This document shows, piece by piece, positions 43,441-45,358 of a stretch of DNA of 45,358 nucleotides. The notes under the pieces were generated by a model. It ran no database searches and was not told the DNA's origin. It was given only the letters and a program-made list of their open reading frames with translations. Position 1 is the stretch's first letter; each line of letters opens with the position of its first letter. Origin of the DNA: an uncultured Lachnospiraceae bacterium. Lineage in GTDB: Bacteria > Bacillota > Clostridia > Lachnospirales > Lachnospiraceae. Where the stretch lies: positions 1 to 45,358 of the forward strand of contig CANQOK010000013.1 of assembly GCA_947625465.1 (NCBI GenBank), in the 5' to 3' direction. The position numbers and the translations under genes were made by a program.

Positions 43441-43890
43441 CTAATTCTCGTATTTGCGGACTTCCCGAAAGACCGTCCACTCTCCGGAATCTGCGCCTTG
43501 TTCTTTTTCATATATGAGCAGAAATCTGCCCTCTCTGTATGTCATACTTAAGACATCATTTGTGCCCGCGTCCAGTGCGATGATCTGAAACTCTCCTTTC
43601 GCGCCGGAGTAAAGTCTGACATCTTCTGATGCTTCTAAAGACAGCCCGCTGTTTTGCGAGCTGTCCAGAAATGCATCGCCCGTTCCGTTGTAACGGAGGG
43701 CCAGTAATTCCGTATTCAATAAAACATTCTTTGCGCTCCGATAAGCTGACCGCATCTCCACAGATGCATCCCAATACCATAGCGCCGGTGCAAGGACGAT
43801 TAGGCATATGAGCAGCGTGATCAGCGCGACTTTTATCAGGTGTTTCACCTTATTGATTCGAGCAAGAGACTCATAATCCTGTTTTTTCAT
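43441..43890 (-). CDS. Small single-pass membrane protein of the pilus operon
   Basis: A 149-residue protein I do not recognise. It has a basic start (MKKQDYESLARINKVKHL), one membrane helix at about 19-40 (VALITLLICLIVLAPALWYW), and a ~105-residue extracytoplasmic part rich in beta-strand patterns (FLDSSQNSGLSLEASEDVRL; GEFQIIALDAG). There is no prepilin peptidase site before the helix, so it is not an obvious pilin. The start at 43890 has AGGAGG 12 bases upstream, slightly far; an upstream ATG at 43926 precedes the site itself. Located between the major pilin and pilC, it is probably an assembly or regulatory accessory. Confidence 0.75.
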   Translation of the reverse strand: MKKQDYESLARINKVKHLIKVALITLLICLIVLAPALWYWDASVEMRSAYRSAKNVLLNTELLALRYNGTGDAFLDSSQNSGLSLEASEDVRLYSGAKGEFQIIALDAGTNDVLSMTYREGRFLLIYEKEQGADSGEWTVFREVRKYEN

Positions 43891-43988
43891 ATGTACTATG
43901 AGCCTCCTTCTCGTTTTAAAAATCAATTTTTTGCTAAAGCGTTATAAACAAGTTGCTCTCTTATAGAAAATAATGGATTATATATCCT

Positions 43989-44471
43989 TTAAGGAGTTGC
44001 TGGGCTTGATGGCTCTTCATCAACATTTAACCAGCCATTTGTCTGAGTCCAAACAACAGAATGTTCTGTATTTGCATAAGAGAATTTTGTTACAGCTCCT
44101 TTTTCTATCTCTATAGCAATTGATCTATCTTTTACTCCACTAGCTGTAATAGGTTTAGTTAGCGGTTCATACGGACTAGGAATAGTGATGGTAACCTTAT
44201 CACTATTGGTTAATGCATACTCATTTTTAAAATCTGTCGCCTTTATATTCTCAGATGTCTTTGCATAAACCTCCGCTACAATTCCCTGAACTTCTGTCAG
44301 ATATCCAGATGCCTCAGTCTGGAATGTTGACTCTCTTGCCTGACCGATGTAACGCATTACATTCGGGATCATAACGGCTGCCAGGATCAAGATGATAACA
44401 ATAACTACGATCAGCTCGACCAGAGTAAAGCCTTTTTTACTCTTCAGATTTTCTTTCATTCTCTTAATCAT
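43989..44471 (-). CDS. pilA: Major-type type IV prepilin
   Basis: A 160-residue prepilin. The leader MIKRMKENLKSKKG ends at Gly14. The mature protein begins FTLVELIVVIVIILILAAVM with Glu at +5, the polymerisation helix. A small globular domain follows (about 60-155) with no cysteine pair. ATG 44471 has GGAGG 8 bases upstream. A start at 44486 would read through that site. As first gene of the operon and the shortest pilin present, it is the best candidate for the major subunit. Confidence 0.93.
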   Translation of the reverse strand: MIKRMKENLKSKKGFTLVELIVVIVIILILAAVMIPNVMRYIGQARESTFQTEASGYLTEVQGIVAEVYAKTSENIKATDFKNEYALTNSDKVTITIPSPYEPLTKPITASGVKDRSIAIEIEKGAVTKFSYANTEHSVVWTQTNGWLNVDEEPSSPATP

Positions 44472-44771
44472 GTAATCTTCCTCCATTTCTTATTATAACA
44501 TGATCGATACCAGGGCAAAAGAGCATGCGGTCCATGCCTGTATGGGAGCGCATGGCTTTTGGCCCGCCTGACACCGGAAAGCAGCCATTTTCCAAAGAAA
44601 ATATGCGGATCCGCGGCGTCTTAGGATTCCAAACACACAATGTGCAAAGAAATCCGTGTATCACAGGGGGAATGACTGTACCCCCACCGTCTTAACATGT
44701 ATCTGCACCCAATACATGAAACGAACTGTCTCCTATGTAGTATATTCTTTATTAGACAGTTTGGTATTTTT

Positions 44772-44800
44772 ATCATACCTTGCTTCCTCTGCTTTGTCAA
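44772..44800 (-). promoter_or_regulatory. Consensus promoter of the type IV pilus operon
   Basis: A perfect TTGACA (44795-44800), 17-base spacer, and TATGAT (44772-44777) on the minus strand. It is the best promoter match in the locus. The predicted transcript start near 44765 leaves a leader of about 294 nucleotides before the pilin gene. Confidence 0.75.
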
Positions 44801-44939
44801 GGTTTTTGTACATTTTCATGTTTTTTTACAATCTTTTTTGAAAATTTTATGGCAAAATTACCATAACATTCCCTTTTTTTATTTATCTTTTACTTTTTGA
44901 TTCGTTTTTTTGCCAAAATCCGGATTTTCACCATTATAA

Positions 44940-44971
44940 AAAGATTTACGCCGGCGCCGGCGTAAATCTTT
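44940..44971 (-). terminator. 32-bp perfect palindrome, terminator of the right-hand Rpn gene
   Basis: A 16-bp arm with no separate loop (AAAGATTTACGCCGGC and its complement). On the minus strand it runs into CTTTTTAT. It lies 25 bases past the Rpn-family stop and isolates the pilus operon from it. Confidence 0.85.
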
Positions 44972-44996
44972 CATTGGTTCATATTCCTTCTCTATT

Positions 44997-45358
44997 CTAC
45001 TTTAAGCTTAACACCGTTTCCAACGGGAGATTCAGCTTCTGGGCGATTGTTTCTGCATCCAGGGCATCCAGTAACGTCTTTGCAATTTCAATGCACTTTT
45101 CTTTTCTTCCTTCGGCAAGTCCTGCCTGGTGCCCCTCGGCAAGTCCAGCCTGGCGCCCCTCGGCAAGTCCCTCTTGCCTGCCTTCCTGTCTGCCTTCCTC
45201 TTTCAAATCAATCATTGCCTGACACATATCCACACGTCCTCCTTCCTTCTCAATATACTTTAATCCCGCATTGGTATACAGATTCACCAGCTGCGCCGCC
45301 TCCCGGCTCATGTTATGAAATCCCGGATCCGTCTCCGCGATCGCTCTGATATTCGCCA
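44997..45358 (-). CDS. Rpn/PD-(D/E)XK transposase-family protein, C-terminal part (cut by window edge)
   Basis: The last ~119 residues of a protein whose N-terminus lies beyond the right edge; the frame is open to the border. It reads ETDPGFHNMSREAAQLVN, then an acidic/glycine repeat EGRQEGLAEGRQAGLAEGHQ, and ends with a small helical domain (IAQKLNLPLETVLSLK). This C-terminal arrangement is typical of Rpn-family nuclease/transposase-like proteins, which have variable EGxxEG coiled repeats before the end domain. An ATG at 45311 is internal and not the start. The catalytic domain is not visible. Confidence 0.82.
   Translation of the reverse strand, partial: ANIRAIAETDPGFHNMSREAAQLVNLYTNAGLKYIEKEGGRVDMCQAMIDLKEEGRQEGRQEGLAEGRQAGLAEGHQAGLAEGRKEKCIEIAKTLLDALDAETIAQKLNLPLETVLSLK
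45112..45183 (-). repeat. Three 24-bp in-frame repeats in the Rpn-family gene
   Basis: Units at 45112-45135, 45136-45159 and 45160-45183 begin TCGGCAAGTCC and encode GLAEG-type octapeptides. Such repeats change copy number readily, without frameshift because the unit is eight codons. Confidence 0.85.

Larger units (their letters stand above)
44472..44996. other. 525-bp intergenic region: pilus operon leader and promoter, Rpn terminator
   Basis: From the promoter at 44772-44800 a ~294-nt untranslated leader runs to the pilin start. On the leader strand, ACTGTCT pairs with AGACAGT across 22 bases (about 44733-44768), and GGGGG pairs with CCCCC (44681-44685 with 44666-44670). An ATGGCT/AGCCAT stem spans about 44549-44587, and a CCATGC/GCATGG stem lies inside 44525-44560. 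I could not match it to a riboswitch class I know. The part from 44800 to 44935 is very AT-rich. No convincing gene is present. Confidence 0.6.

Noticed and set aside
44492-44497. TATAAT just before the pilin gene as the promoter
   Set aside because: Transcription from it would begin within a few bases of the ribosome binding site, and no -35 lies at the right spacing; the TTGACA/TATGAT pair further upstream is much better.
44464-44664. 66-codon frame that could be a leader peptide of the pilus operon
   Set aside because: Starts with GTG without a site and shows no family or leader-peptide features.
44472-44765. Cyclic di-GMP riboswitch in the pilus leader
   Set aside because: I looked for the conserved core motifs of the two known classes and did not find them; only generic hairpins are supported.

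Overview
The window looks like a chromosomal segment of a Gram-positive anaerobe of class Clostridia, most likely a Lachnospiraceae-type gut Firmicute. This is inferred from the protein sequences, the strong AGGAGG-type ribosome binding sites, the ftsEX / M23 peptidase / S41 peptidase / uvrBA order, and a Gram-positive style type IV pilus operon with no outer-membrane secretin. No rRNA, tRNA or CRISPR was seen. Almost every real gene is on the minus strand, so the biological order runs from high to low coordinates.

From 1 to about 23.4 kb the window is mostly housekeeping. It holds a cut AlbA_2-type ATP-binding protein, guaA, uvrA and uvrB, an S41 protease, two tandem M23 peptidases, ftsX and ftsE, a CdaR/PucR-type regulator, and an MsmX-like sugar-ABC ATPase. 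Then come ridA, a CvfB-like S1 protein, an acyl-ACP thioesterase, the rpsF-ssb-rpsR operon, an ABC exporter pair, a DUF951 protein, aroA and fucO. FtsEX beside two secreted coiled-coil M23 hydrolases and an S41 protease reads as a cell-wall division/remodelling module. Two copies of a ~140-bp triple-hairpin repeat sit exactly at the ribosome binding sites of the S41 protease gene and ridA.

From 23.8 to 45.4 kb lies a type IV pilus locus. In transcription order it holds a major-type prepilin, a small membrane protein, PilC, a PilM-PilN fusion, PilO, PilB and PilT. Next comes a giant 3,232-residue protein that begins with a perfect prepilin signal and then carries about 38 GLUG-like repeats, followed by Fn3-like regions. 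Three minor prepilins follow, two of them ending in a shared putative carbohydrate-binding module, and then a decayed duplicate of the last one. A consensus promoter with a ~290-nt leader precedes the operon. Fragments of Rpn/PD-(D/E)XK transposase-family genes lie at both ends of the locus. The working model is a retractable pilus carrying a giant pilin-anchored adhesin and glycan-binding minor pilins. No prepilin peptidase gene is present in the window.
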